This document shows, piece after piece, positions 34,005 to 42,536 of a stretch of DNA of 64,000 nt. This DNA is from WHSW01 sp963846165. Lineage in GTDB: Bacteria > Actinomycetota > Thermoleophilia > Solirubrobacterales > 70-9. How positions within the stretch are numbered: position 1 is the first letter of the stretch; every line of letters begins with the position of its first letter. Below the pieces are notes generated by a model. The model made no database searches. It worked only from the letters and a program-made list of their open reading frames with translations, and had not been told where the DNA came from. The translations under genes were made by a program, and so were the position numbers. The stretch spans positions 372,001 through 436,000 of the forward strand of contig CAWJUU010000005.1 of assembly GCA_963846165.1 (NCBI GenBank). Reading direction: 5' to 3'.

Positions 34005-34439
34005 TCAGGTGCCCGCCGTCTGCGGTGGGGTTGCGATCTCGAACCAGGCGCCGCCGCTGCCGCGGCGGTCCCTGCCCCAGCCGGTGGTGAGATCCGAGAA
34101 CACGGTGTCGTCGAGGGCGTTCCAGAAGTCGCAGGGGTCGTCGCCACGGTGGCGGATGTCGACCCGAACGCTGTCGCGCTTGATCTCGAGGTCGAGCTGG
34201 ATCGCCATCCCCGGGCAGTGGGTGATCAGGCGGGCGACGACCTCACCGACGAGCAGCCGCACCGTCCGCCTGTGCCTCGAGTCCATCGGCTCGAGCGCGC
34301 CCTCGACGTCGGCCAACAGCTCGCGGAGGTGCCGCGGGTCCGGCTCGAATGAGAGCGTCGCGACGCTCGGGCGCCGCCGGTCGGTGGCCGTCGCGGTGCC
34401 ATCGCCGCCGCTTCCGAGCTGCGTTGGGTCAGAGGACAT
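34005..34439 (-). CDS. RsbW-like ATP-binding protein (HATPase_c_2), degenerate N-box
   Basis: This 144-residue protein has the anti-sigma-factor kinase fold: SVATLSFEPDPRHLRELLAD, RRTVRLLVGEVVARLITHCP, IQLDLEIKRDSVRVDIRHRG and SDLTTGWGRDRRGSGGAWFE (G-box region). The helix that normally has E-x-x-x-N in RsbW kinases reads GEVVARLITHC with no Asn, so magnesium-ATP binding may be weakened or lost. RsbW proteins hold stress sigma factors and phosphorylate anti-anti-sigma partners; neither partner is recognisable here. It is flanked by the duplicated small helical genes on the same strand. Confidence 0.7.
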   Translation of the reverse strand: MSSDPTQLGSGGDGTATATDRRRPSVATLSFEPDPRHLRELLADVEGALEPMDSRHRRTVRLLVGEVVARLITHCPGMAIQLDLEIKRDSVRVDIRHRGDDPCDFWNALDDTVFSDLTTGWGRDRRGSGGAWFEIATPPQTAGT

Positions 34440-34463
34440 CGGTCGGCTCTTCGCGCTGAGGGG

Positions 34464-34721
34464 CTATGCGGTCGGGCTCGTGCCCAGAGGACCGTCCGCC
34501 GGACCGGCGGTCGGCCGCAGCTGGACCGCGACCTGGCCGAGGCGGTTGGCGACCATGATCAGGTCGTCCTCCATTACCGTCGCATCGAGCTCCAGGGACC
34601 GGTTCGACGATCCGACCTTGCCGATGACTTCCAAGAGCTCGGCCCGTATGCCCGAGATCCGCTCGTAGATCGCTGCGTCCGTCACCTGAAGCGCCAAGAC
34701 TCCCCCCGGTTCCGTTTGCAT
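34464..34721 (-). CDS. small helical protein of unknown function, copy 2
   Basis: This paralogue of the protein at 32929-33174 reads VTDAAIYERISGIRAELLEV, GSSNRSLELDATVMEDDLIM and VANRLGQVAVQLRP, then a different tail. From the ATG at 34721 it is 85 residues; the GTG at 34685 would align better with copy 1. It ends 24 bases before the RsbW-like gene starts, on the same strand, so the two may be cotranscribed and functionally linked. Confidence 0.6.
   Translation of the reverse strand: MQTEPGGVLALQVTDAAIYERISGIRAELLEVIGKVGSSNRSLELDATVMEDDLIMVANRLGQVAVQLRPTAGPADGPLGTSPTA
34541..34685 (-). repeat. 145-bp direct repeat, copy 2
   Basis: This is the partner of 33030-33174, in the same orientation, about 1.5 kb away. 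Confidence 0.9.
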
Positions 34722-34834
34722 CCCAGTTGCTCCTCGGTTGGCCTTGTCCCCTTCGAACCCGTTGCGCAGCGCGAGTCACGACTTTGTTATCGGCGCTCGC
34801 GCGTTATCCCATTAGGACGAACATCGGCTCTCCC

Positions 34835-35242
34835 TCAGCTGCGGTCGAGCACCGGTTTGAGGTCGATGATCGGCGTGCCGTCCACCGCTTCCATGTTCGT
34901 CACCCGAACCCGTTCACCTTCGACCGACGCAACCTCCACCTCATGGAGACCGATCGGGTTCGGGCGATCGGCGGATCGGGTGCCGAACACTCCTCTCTCG
35001 GGGTTGGTGATGTCGTCGCGGGGATGAACTCGGAGGACGTCGCGGCGCGCGCGGTCGAGCCAGGTGAGGACGATGACGCGATCCCCCGGCCCGATGCCTT
35101 CGAGCGCTTCGAGCACGTGGGGCTCAAAGACGAGCCAGGCGTCGGGCGCGCCCTCGTCACCCTGCTTGGGCGCCAACGCGGTATCGGTCAGCGACGACTC
35201 GACCTTCCCGATCGGGATCAGCTCGAAATCAGCTTGGCTCAT
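34835..35242 (-). CDS. trmO: TrmO/TsaA-family tRNA (t6A37) N6-methyltransferase
   Basis: This 135-residue protein matches the UPF0066/TrmO family: LIPIGKVESSLTDTALAPKQ, FEPHVLEALEGIGPGDRVIV, LTWLDRARRDVLRVHPRDD, ERGVFGTRSADRPNPIGLHE and AVDGTPIIDLKPVLD. The RSxxRPNPIG motif is the diagnostic SAM-binding feature of its unusual beta-barrel fold. In E. coli the enzyme methylates t6A at position 37 of threonine tRNAs; this compact form lacks the C-terminal extension of the E. coli protein. It starts 14 bases after the stop of the upstream gene. Confidence 0.85.
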   Translation of the reverse strand: MSQADFELIPIGKVESSLTDTALAPKQGDEGAPDAWLVFEPHVLEALEGIGPGDRVIVLTWLDRARRDVLRVHPRDDITNPERGVFGTRSADRPNPIGLHEVEVASVEGERVRVTNMEAVDGTPIIDLKPVLDRS

Positions 35243-35256
35243 TGCATGCGCCTTCG

Positions 35257-35556
35257 CTACTTGACGTAGTGGTGCAAGAGCTCCAGCTCCACCCGCTCGG
35301 AGGGAGATGCCAGCAGCGGTCCGATGCGGTCGTTGAAGGCGGCGAACTCGGGGTTGCTCTGGACGGCGTCCGCCGCGTCGCGGTCCGAGAAGACGCCGAT
35401 GCCGCGCACCAAGCCGGAGGCCTCGTCGCCGAGGATGATCACCGTCTCGAGCGCGGCATGCTCGCTGAGGAAGTCCGCAGCGAACGCGGAGTAGATCTCA
35501 GCCACCTCGGCGAAGTGGCCCGGCTTCGGGTGCAGGGTGAACTCGGCTACGTACAT
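35257..35556 (-). CDS. ferredoxin-like-fold (ABM/Dabb-type) small protein
   Basis: The 99-residue protein MYVAEFTLHPKPGHFAEVAE, IYSAFAADFLSEHAALETVI, ILGDEASGLVRGIGVFSDRD and SNPEFAAFNDRIGPLLAS has the alternating pattern of antibiotic-biosynthesis-monooxygenase or stress-responsive dimeric barrels. The catalytic residues of known ABM enzymes are not obvious. It lies immediately upstream of trmO on the same strand (15 bases). Confidence 0.6.
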   Translation of the reverse strand: MYVAEFTLHPKPGHFAEVAEIYSAFAADFLSEHAALETVIILGDEASGLVRGIGVFSDRDAADAVQSNPEFAAFNDRIGPLLASPSERVELELLHHYVK

Positions 35557-35664
35557 CGGACGGTCCCTTCTCGTTCTTGGGTGACGAGGACGCTAGTTCC
35601 CTCTCGGCGACTGAGACCCTCCCCGGAGGTATCGGCTCGCCGACACCGCTTAGAGTCCGGGCCG

Positions 35665-37215
35665 ATGGCAAGACGCCGGTTCGGCATCTTCAGGCAGGAG
35701 TCCGACGAGGGGGCCGGCGAGGCCGAGCACGAGGACCAGGTCGAGGGCGCGAAGCCGGAGAGCGCGCCCGGATCGGAGTCACCGCCGCCTGAGGAGGCGG
35801 ACACCGACGCAGCGACGGCGGAGGCCGCAGCGGGGTTTTTCGACCGGGGCAAGCTGGACACGGAGGAGTGGTCGGCGGCCGATGACGCGGCCGAGCGGAT
35901 CCGGGTCGCCGCCGAGGCGGCGGCGCAGCAGGCCGAGCAGCGAGCGATGGGCGAGATCCTCGCCCTCGAGGAGGATCTCGAGCAGGCCAAGCGCCGCGCG
36001 AGCGCCGCCGAGGAGGAGCTCGCCAAGGCCAGGCGAGAGACGGGCGACGGTCCCGGCATCGCCGAGCCGACCGATCGAGCCGCGACCGGAGCCGAAGACC
36101 TCGACGCGGCCCGAGCCGTGGTGGAGGACGAGGCCCGAGCCGCGGCCGCCGGGTGGCTGCGCAAGCAGCTCGCCGAGGCTCGCAGGGAGGCCGACGTTCG
36201 GCTCGAGGAGGCGGTCGCCGACGCGCGGCGCGAGGCCGAGGAGCGGGTCCGGGCCGAGATCCCGCAATCCACCCCCGCGGAGGCCGTCCCCGCGGAGGTA
36301 GAGGTCAAGCCGCCCAGGCCGAGCGAGGATGAGACGCGTCTGCGCCGCGAGCTCGAGCAGGCCTTCGCCGAGCTCGAGGTGGTGCGCGCGGAGGCGGAAC
36401 GCCTGCGTGCGGACTCATCGCGGGCGACGGCCGAGCTCGACGAGCGGGTGCGGGTGGCTGCCGCGGCCGCCCGCGCCGAGGCCGAGGAGGCCGCCCGCGC
36501 CGAGGCCGAGCAAAGGGCGCGCGAGGCGACCGACGACGCGCGACGCGAGGTCGAAGAGATGGCGCTCAAGTCCGCCGGGACGACCCGCCGCGAGATCGAG
36601 AGCCGCGCGGCCGAGGAGGCGGAGGAGCTCGCGGCCGAGCTCAAGCTTCGCGAGCGGGAGCTCGACCAGGAGCGCGAGGAGAAGACGCGGCTGCTCCAGG
36701 CCTCCGACGAGCGCCTGCACGAGATCGAACGACGCGCGCTCGCCGCGGCCGAGCGCGTCGCCGCGGCCGAGGAAGAGCTCAGCAGCGAGGCCGAGCGGCT
36801 CCGCCTGGACGCCGAGCGCCGGATCGCCGAGGCGGCCAAGCGCGAGCCGGAGCCCGAGCCCTCTTCCGAGACGACACCCGAGGCCCGGCCGGAGCCCGAG
36901 CCTTCTTCCGAGACGACACCCGAGGCCCGACCGGAGCCCGAGCCCTCTTCTGAGGCGGCACCGGAGGCCCGACCGGAGCCCGAGCCCGAGCAGCCGTCGC
37001 CGGTCGATCCCACCGACGTCCCCAAGGGCATGGTCAGCCTCAGCCTGGCCGAGTTCGACGACCTGTGCGGGCTTGGAATGTCGGTGACGCAGGCAAAGCG
37101 CGTGCTGCGTTATCGCGAGGAGCGGGGCCGCTTTGCGACGCTCGATGAGCTCGACGAAGTGCCCGGCTTCCAGCCGGCCTTCTTAACCGAGCTCAAAAAG
37201 CGCCTGGTCCCCTAG
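35665..37215 (+). CDS. long coiled-coil protein with C-terminal helix-hairpin-helix domain
   Basis: I start at the ATG giving MARRRFGIFRQESDEGAGEA. The 516-residue protein has an acidic disordered N-terminus, about 300 residues of Ala/Glu/Arg-rich heptad coiled coil (residues 70-390), three copies of a 14-residue EPEPSSETTPEARP repeat (residues about 396-437), and a C-terminal ComEA-like helix-hairpin-helix (LSLAEFDDLCGLGMSVTQAK; YREERGRFATLDELDEVPGF). HhH domains bind DNA non-specifically. The coiled coil suggests a scaffold that links DNA to another structure; there is no membrane segment. I do not recognise a named family for the whole layout. Confidence 0.7.
   Translation: MARRRFGIFRQESDEGAGEAEHEDQVEGAKPESAPGSESPPPEEADTDAATAEAAAGFFDRGKLDTEEWSAADDAAERIRVAAEAAAQQAEQRAMGEILALEEDLEQAKRRASAAEEELAKARRETGDGPGIAEPTDRAATGAEDLDAARAVVEDEARAAAAGWLRKQLAEARREADVRLEEAVADARREAEERVRAEIPQSTPAEAVPAEVEVKPPRPSEDETRLRRELEQAFAELEVVRAEAERLRADSSRATAELDERVRVAAAAARAEAEEAARAEAEQRAREATDDARREVEEMALKSAGTTRREIESRAAEEAEELAAELKLRERELDQEREEKTRLLQASDERLHEIERRALAAAERVAAAEEELSSEAERLRLDAERRIAEAAKREPEPEPSSETTPEARPEPEPSSETTPEARPEPEPSSEAAPEARPEPEPEQPSPVDPTDVPKGMVSLSLAEFDDLCGLGMSVTQAKRVLRYREERGRFATLDELDEVPGFQPAFLTELKKRLVP
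36850..36975 (+). repeat. 42-bp tandem repeat, three units
   Basis: Three near-identical 42-base units encode EPEPSSETTPEARP (the third has SSEAAPEARP). The unit boundaries are 36850, 36892 and 36934. They form the spacer between the coiled coil and the HhH domain. Confidence 0.9.
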
Positions 37216-37222
37216 CCCGCGA

Positions 37223-37261
37223 TTGTCGTGCTGACCACCCACACGGTGGTCAATGCGACAA
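37223..37261. terminator. nested hairpin between convergent genes
   Basis: GACCACC and GGTGGTC arms around CACAC sit inside an outer TTGTCG/CGACAA pair, 8 bases after the HhH gene stop and 60 bases beyond the deacetylase stop. It is probably a shared terminator. Confidence 0.55.
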
Positions 37262-37322
37262 CCGCCAGCTTCCCCTGCCCCGTAGCGTGTCGCAACCGGT
37301 TCGGGTCTCCAAGGATGTGCCG

Positions 37323-38321
<999 letters not shown>

Positions 38322-38346
38322 GATCGACGGGTACCGTAACCCGCGC

Positions 38347-39798
38347 GTGACCGCGGCCAACGAGACGGAGACGGACGTCGTTGTCGTCGGCGGCGGCGCC
38401 GCCGGCCTCCACGTCTCGCTGGAGGCGGCCGCGGCGGGCGCCCGCACGGTGCTGGTATCGCGCAAGCCGCTCTCGGAGAGCTCGAGCTTCTGGGCGCAGG
38501 GCGGGCTCGCCGCCGCGCTTACGCCCGACGACTCCCCCGAGCGCCACGCCGAGGACACGCTCGCCGCCGGGCGCGGCCTCTGCCGCACGAGCGCGGTCGA
38601 GGTGCTCACCCGGGAGGCGCCGGCGGCGGTCGCGCAGCTTCAGGCGCGCGGGGTGCGCTTCGACACCGATCACGAGGGCGTGCTCGCGCTCGGGCTCGAG
38701 GGCGGTCACTCGGCGCGCCGGATCGTCCACGCCGGAGGCAGCGAGACGGGGCGCGCGATCACGTCGCGGCTGGCGGAGCTGGTCGCGGCCGAGCCCGGGG
38801 TCGAGGTCTGGGAGGGCGCCTCGGCGCTTGCTCTGTGGAGCGACGGCGAACGGTGCGCGGGAGTGGTCACCGACCGTGGCTCGATCGCCGCCGCCGGCAC
38901 CGTGCTGACCACCGGCGGCGGGGCGGCCCTTTGGAAGCGGACGACGAACCCGTGGGGCGCGATCGGAGCGGGCGCCGTGCTCGCCCACGCCGCCGGCGCC
39001 GAGCTCGCCGACCTCGAGCTGTGCCAGTTCCATCCGACCGCGCTCGCCCTGCCCGGAGCCGAGCACGATGGGGCGTTGATCACCGAGGCCGTCCGCGGCG
39101 AGGGAGCGACGCTGCTCGACTCGGCCGGGCGCAGGTTCACCGACGAGCTTGCGCCGCGCGACGAGGTCACGGCGGCAATCCTCGACCGGATCGCCGCCGA
39201 CGGCTCGGAGTCGGTGTGGCTGGACCTGCGCCAGCTGTCGCCACAGCGGTTCCCGAATGTGTTCGCGACCTGCCGCGCCGCCGGGCTCGCCCCCGAGCGC
39301 CAGCCGGTGCCCGTGGCGCCCGCCGCGCACTACCTGATCGGCGGCGTCAGCTGCGATCTCGAGGGCCGCACCTCCCTCGCCGGGCTGTACGCGGTCGGGG
39401 AGTGCGCCTGCACCGGACTGCACGGGGCCAACCGGCTGGCCTCGAACTCGCTCAGCGAGTGCTTCGTGTTCGGCAGCCGCGCCGCGCGCGCGGTGATCGC
39501 CGAGCCGGCAGCCGGCGAGCGCCCGGCGCCGCCGGCGTGGTCATTCGAGCCCCCCGGAACGAGCACCCGCGAGGCGGTCTGGCGCTGCGCCGGTCCGCAA
39601 CGCGACGACGCCGGCCTCAGCGCGCTGCTCGACGACCCCTACCCGCTCGCGCGCCTGATCGCGCGCTCGGCGCTTGCCCGGCGCGAGTCGCGGGGCGCGC
39701 ACCGCCGCACCGATTTCCCGCTTCCCGACCCCGAGCTCGACGGCGCCCACCTGACCGTCGGTGCGAACGACGAGGTCCAGGCCAAACGCTGGACCTAG
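38347..39798 (+). CDS. nadB: L-aspartate oxidase
   Basis: I start at the GTG giving VTAANETETDVVVVGGGAAG; an ATG 27 bases earlier overlaps the divergent deacetylase start. The 483-residue flavoprotein has the FAD Rossmann motif (VVVGGGAAGLHVSLEAAAAG), SSSFWAQGGLAAALTPDDSP, the substrate helix region LELCQFHPTALALPGAE, the catalytic LDSAGRRFTDELAPRDEVTA and the C-terminal VGECACTGLHGANRLASNSL. These residues distinguish L-aspartate oxidase from succinate dehydrogenase flavoprotein. It makes iminoaspartate for quinolinate and NAD synthesis. nadA and nadC are not in this window. Confidence 0.9.
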   Translation: MTAANETETDVVVVGGGAAGLHVSLEAAAAGARTVLVSRKPLSESSSFWAQGGLAAALTPDDSPERHAEDTLAAGRGLCRTSAVEVLTREAPAAVAQLQARGVRFDTDHEGVLALGLEGGHSARRIVHAGGSETGRAITSRLAELVAAEPGVEVWEGASALALWSDGERCAGVVTDRGSIAAAGTVLTTGGGAALWKRTTNPWGAIGAGAVLAHAAGAELADLELCQFHPTALALPGAEHDGALITEAVRGEGATLLDSAGRRFTDELAPRDEVTAAILDRIAADGSESVWLDLRQLSPQRFPNVFATCRAAGLAPERQPVPVAPAAHYLIGGVSCDLEGRTSLAGLYAVGECACTGLHGANRLASNSLSECFVFGSRAARAVIAEPAAGERPAPPAWSFEPPGTSTREAVWRCAGPQRDDAGLSALLDDPYPLARLIARSALARRESRGAHRRTDFPLPDPELDGAHLTVGANDEVQAKRWT

Positions 39799-39801
39799 CC
39801 G

Positions 39802-39825
39802 CTCATCCAATCGGATGAGTCTTTT
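39802..39825 (+). terminator. hairpin plus T-rich tract after nadB
   Basis: CTCATCC and GGATGAG arms with an AATC loop are followed by TCTTTT, three bases after the nadB stop. This is a plausible intrinsic terminator. The same DNA also pairs with 39826-39838 to form a larger hairpin. Confidence 0.55.
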
Positions 39826-39831
39826 CTCATT

Positions 39832-39860
39832 CGATTGGTTAATACCTCCTTAACCAATCG
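39832..39860. promoter_or_regulatory. 11-bp inverted repeat, likely operator
   Basis: CGATTGGTTAA (39832-39842) and TTAACCAATCG (39850-39860) are perfect arms with a 7-base spacer just upstream of a promoter. CCAATCG/CGATTGG recurs at 39807, 39832, 39854 and (as CCGATTGG) 39878, giving four half-sites in 80 bases. Confidence 0.5.
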
Positions 39861-39863
39861 CTC

Positions 39864-39891
39864 TTGACTATTCACATCCGATTGGCATACT
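39864..39891 (+). promoter_or_regulatory. sigma-70-like promoter
   Basis: TTGACT (39864-39869) and CATACT (39886-39891) are separated by 16 bases. This is one of the clearest -35/-10 pairs in the window and gives a 5' leader of about 75 bases before the gene at 39974. A CCGATTGG half-site lies in the spacer next to the -10 box. Confidence 0.55.
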
Positions 39892-39973
39892 CACGCCTGC
39901 CTTCGAAGGGACTTGGTAGGCGGAAGACCCGGAGAAGGCTCCACGGACAGGAACCAGATAGGGGTGAGGAGAT

Positions 39974-40453
39974 ATGTACCGATTCAGCCGATCGATCTAC
40001 CGCGCGATTGCAACCGATGTGATCGAGGACGAGTACGACCCGACGGGTTGTCACAACAAGCAGCGCGTCCTCGACGCCTGCGAGGAGACGATCCGCCGAC
40101 TGGCGACCGACCGCCACTACTTCGCACGCCCGGCGCGGTCGCTGTTCAACACGGTCCGGATGCACTTCGCCATCGGCGACCAGCTCCGCGTCTGGATGGT
40201 GATCGACGCCAACATCCGGCTTGCGATCGACTTCCTCGACCGGATGCCCGACGGCGTCGCCCTCGACGGAGTCGTCCGCGAGTGCCGCGCGCATACGCGC
40301 AAGGGCACTCCGTGCCAGCGTGAGCCGCTGCCGGGCCGCGACTACTGCCCGTCGCACAAGCATCTCGAGGAGACCTTCGCCGGCCGGAAGATCCCGCTCG
40401 AGGCGCTCGAGGCGAAGCGCGAGCGCTCGGAGGTGGTCGCAAGCGCAGCCTGA
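39974..40453 (+). CDS. conserved hypothetical with C-terminal Cys/His cluster
   Basis: The 159-residue protein reads MYRFSRSIYRAIATDVIEDE, HNKQRVLDACEETIRRLATD, LFNTVRMHFAIGDQLRVWMV and DFLDRMPDGVALDGVVRECR, then CRAHTRKGTPCQREPLPGRD with YCPSHKH. The C-x7-C-x10-C-x2-H spacing looks like a zinc-binding knuckle. GAGGAG is five bases from the ATG. The protein has no named family that I recognise. A dedicated promoter with palindromic half-sites and terminators downstream suggest a monocistronic, regulated gene. Confidence 0.7.
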   Translation: MYRFSRSIYRAIATDVIEDEYDPTGCHNKQRVLDACEETIRRLATDRHYFARPARSLFNTVRMHFAIGDQLRVWMVIDANIRLAIDFLDRMPDGVALDGVVRECRAHTRKGTPCQREPLPGRDYCPSHKHLEETFAGRKIPLEALEAKRERSEVVASAA

Positions 40454-40472
40454 ATTTCGCGGCGCGTGGGGT

Positions 40473-40493
40473 GGGCCGCCTGGGGGGCGGCCC
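40473..40493 (+). terminator. GC hairpin after the Cys/His hypothetical
   Basis: GGGCCGCC and GGCGGCCC arms with a TGGGG loop begin 20 bases after the stop codon. Confidence 0.55.
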
Positions 40494-40508
40494 GGGTTAA
40501 TGGGGACT

Positions 40509-40545
40509 GAGGCCTCGGCTGGGGACCGCCGGGGCCTCTACTTTT
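40509..40545 (+). terminator. intrinsic terminator with T-rich tail
   Basis: GAGGCCTCGGC and GCCGGGGCCTC form an 11-pair stem (one G-T) around TGGGGACC, followed by TACTTTTG. The tail ends where the hydantoinase gene starts (GTG 40546, ATG 40552), so expression of that gene may be affected by this structure. Confidence 0.6.
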
Positions 40546-40551
40546 GTGCAC

Positions 40552-42536
40552 ATGCTGCTCGGAGTCGACGTCGGCGGGACGTTCACCGACGCGGCGCTGT
40601 ACTCGGGCCGCGCACTGCACACGGCGAAGGCCCTGACCACGCCCACCGATCAGTCGCGTCGGGGTGTTGACCGCGGTCGCCGAGGTGCTCGACCGCGCCG
40701 CGGCGTCGCCCGCCGAGGTCGAGCGCTTCGCCCACGGGATGACGGTGGGCACCAACGCGCTGCTCGAGGAGCGCGGCGCGCGCACCGCCCTCGTCGCCAC
40801 CCACGGCTTCACCGACCTGCTCGAGGTCGCGCGCCAGAACCGCCCCCAGCTGTACCGGCTCTGCGCGCCGAAGCCGAACCCGCTCGTACCCGCTGAGCTG
40901 CGCCTCGGCGCCGCCGAGCGCGTCGGCCCGACGGGGATCGTCGAGCCGCTCTCGGACGGCGAGCTCGATCGCCTCGCCGCCGCGGTGCGCGAGTCCGGAG
41001 CCGAGTCGGTCGCGATCTGCCTGCTCTTCTCCTACCTCGAGCCCGAGCACGAGCGGGCGATCGCCGAGCGGCTGCGCGCCGAGCTGCCCGGGGTCCACGT
41101 CTCCGCCTCGCACGAGGTGCTGGCGCAGTTTCGCGAGTACGAGCGCTGCTCGACGACGGTGATCGACGCCTACCTCTCGCCGCTGCTCGGCCGCTACATC
41201 GCCCGGCTCGCGCAGGCGACCAGCGACCGCGGACTCCCCGAGCCGACGGTGATGATGTCCTCCGGCGGCGTGGCGCCCGCGGCCGAGGCCGCCCGCGCCG
41301 GCGCCTGGAGCGTGCTCTCGGGGCCCGCCGGAGGCGCGGTCGGCGCCGGGCTCCTCGCCCGGACGTCGGGCGACGGCAACGCGCTCGGCTTCGACATGGG
41401 CGGCACGTCGTGCGACGTCTGCGTGATCGAGTCGGGACGCGGTGCGCCGCACCGACTCCCGCGAGGTGGGCGGCAGGGTGATCCAGCTGCCGATGGTCGC
41501 CGTGCACACGGTCGGTGCGGGTGGCGGGTCGATCGGGTGGCGCGACCCCGGCGGCGCCTTGCGGGTCGGGCCGCGATCGGCGGGGGCCGAGCCGGGGCCG
41601 GCGTGCTACGGGCGCGGCGGCAGCGAGCCGACGGTCACCGATGCGAACCTGATGCTCGGCTACCTCGACTCCGCGTCCGAGCTCGCCGGAGGCGTGGCGC
41701 TCGACGCCGCGGCCGCGCGAGGCCGCGGTCGGGCGACTCGCGGAAGAGCTCGGGATCGAGCCGCTGGCGACGGCGGAGGGGATCGTCCGGGTCGCGAACC
41801 AGGAGATGGTGCGGGCGCTGCGCGTGATCACGGTCGAGCGCGGGATCGACCCGCGCGGCTTCGCGCTGATGCCCTTCGGCGGCGCCGGGCCGATGCACGC
41901 CGCCGCGATCGCCGCCGAGCTCGGGATCGAGCGCATCCTCTGCCCGCGAGCCAGCGGCGTGCTCTCGGCGCTCGGGCTGCTGGCGTCGGACCGGCGCCGC
42001 GACACCGCGCGAACGGTGATGCTCAGCGGCGATTCGCTGACCGCCGAGCGAATCGCGCGCCGAGGTCGAGGCGCTGCTCGCGGTGCTCGCCGACGGGCTC
42101 GAAGCGCGCCGAGGCCGAGGCCAGCTTCGAGCTCCGCTACCGCGGTCAGGCCTTCGAGCTGCCCGTGGCGGGCGCTCTGCGCCCCGACCCGCGCGACCTC
42201 GCCGAGCGCTTCGCGATCGAGCACGAGCGCCGCTACGGGTACCGCGACCCCGAGGCCGAGGTCGAGGTGGTGAGCATCCGCGTCGCGATCGTCGAACCTG
42301 GGCCCGATCCCGCGATCGAGGCTGCCGCCGCGGGCGCGCTCGAGCGCGGTGGCCGCCGGGCGCGGTTCGAGGGCGAATGGCTCGAGGCGGAGGTGCTGGT
42401 GGGCGAGCCCGCGACCGGGACGGCGGCCGAAGGGCCGTGCGTGTTCGAGCTCGGAGAGGCAACCCTCGTCCTGCCGCCCGGCTGGAGCGCCGATACCGAT
42501 GCGGTGGGAACGATCGTCGCGCAGCGCAGTCGATGA
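40552..42536 (+). pseudogene. hyuA: hydantoinase/5-oxoprolinase subunit A, multiply frameshifted
   Basis: Across frames the protein is a complete subunit A of about 660 residues: MLLGVDVGGTFTDAAL (actin-like ATP phosphate loop), AHGMTVGTNALLEERGARTA, VMMSSGGVAPAAEAARAGAW, LGFDMGGTSCDVCVIE, VHTVGAGGGSIGWRDPGGAL, GPACYGRGGSEPTVTDANLM, GFALMPFGGAGPMHAAAIAA and the C-terminal FELRYRGQAFELPVAGALRP. Breaks lie near 40655, 41440, 41730, 42055 and 42110, each of one base. With HyuB it hydrolyses hydantoins, oxoproline or related cyclic amides using ATP. Its TGA overlaps the hyuB ATG (ATGA). Confidence 0.75.

Noticed and set aside
35547..37031. Very long minus-strand open frame rich in Ser/Arg opposite the coiled-coil gene
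   Set aside because: It is the antisense of a GAG/GCC-rich coding sequence; it has no domain pattern, and the plus strand has a recognisable HhH domain.
38347..39798. Succinate dehydrogenase/fumarate reductase flavoprotein
   Set aside because: Length, the SSSFWAQGG region and the C-terminal pattern fit L-aspartate oxidase, and no sdhB/C/D neighbours exist.
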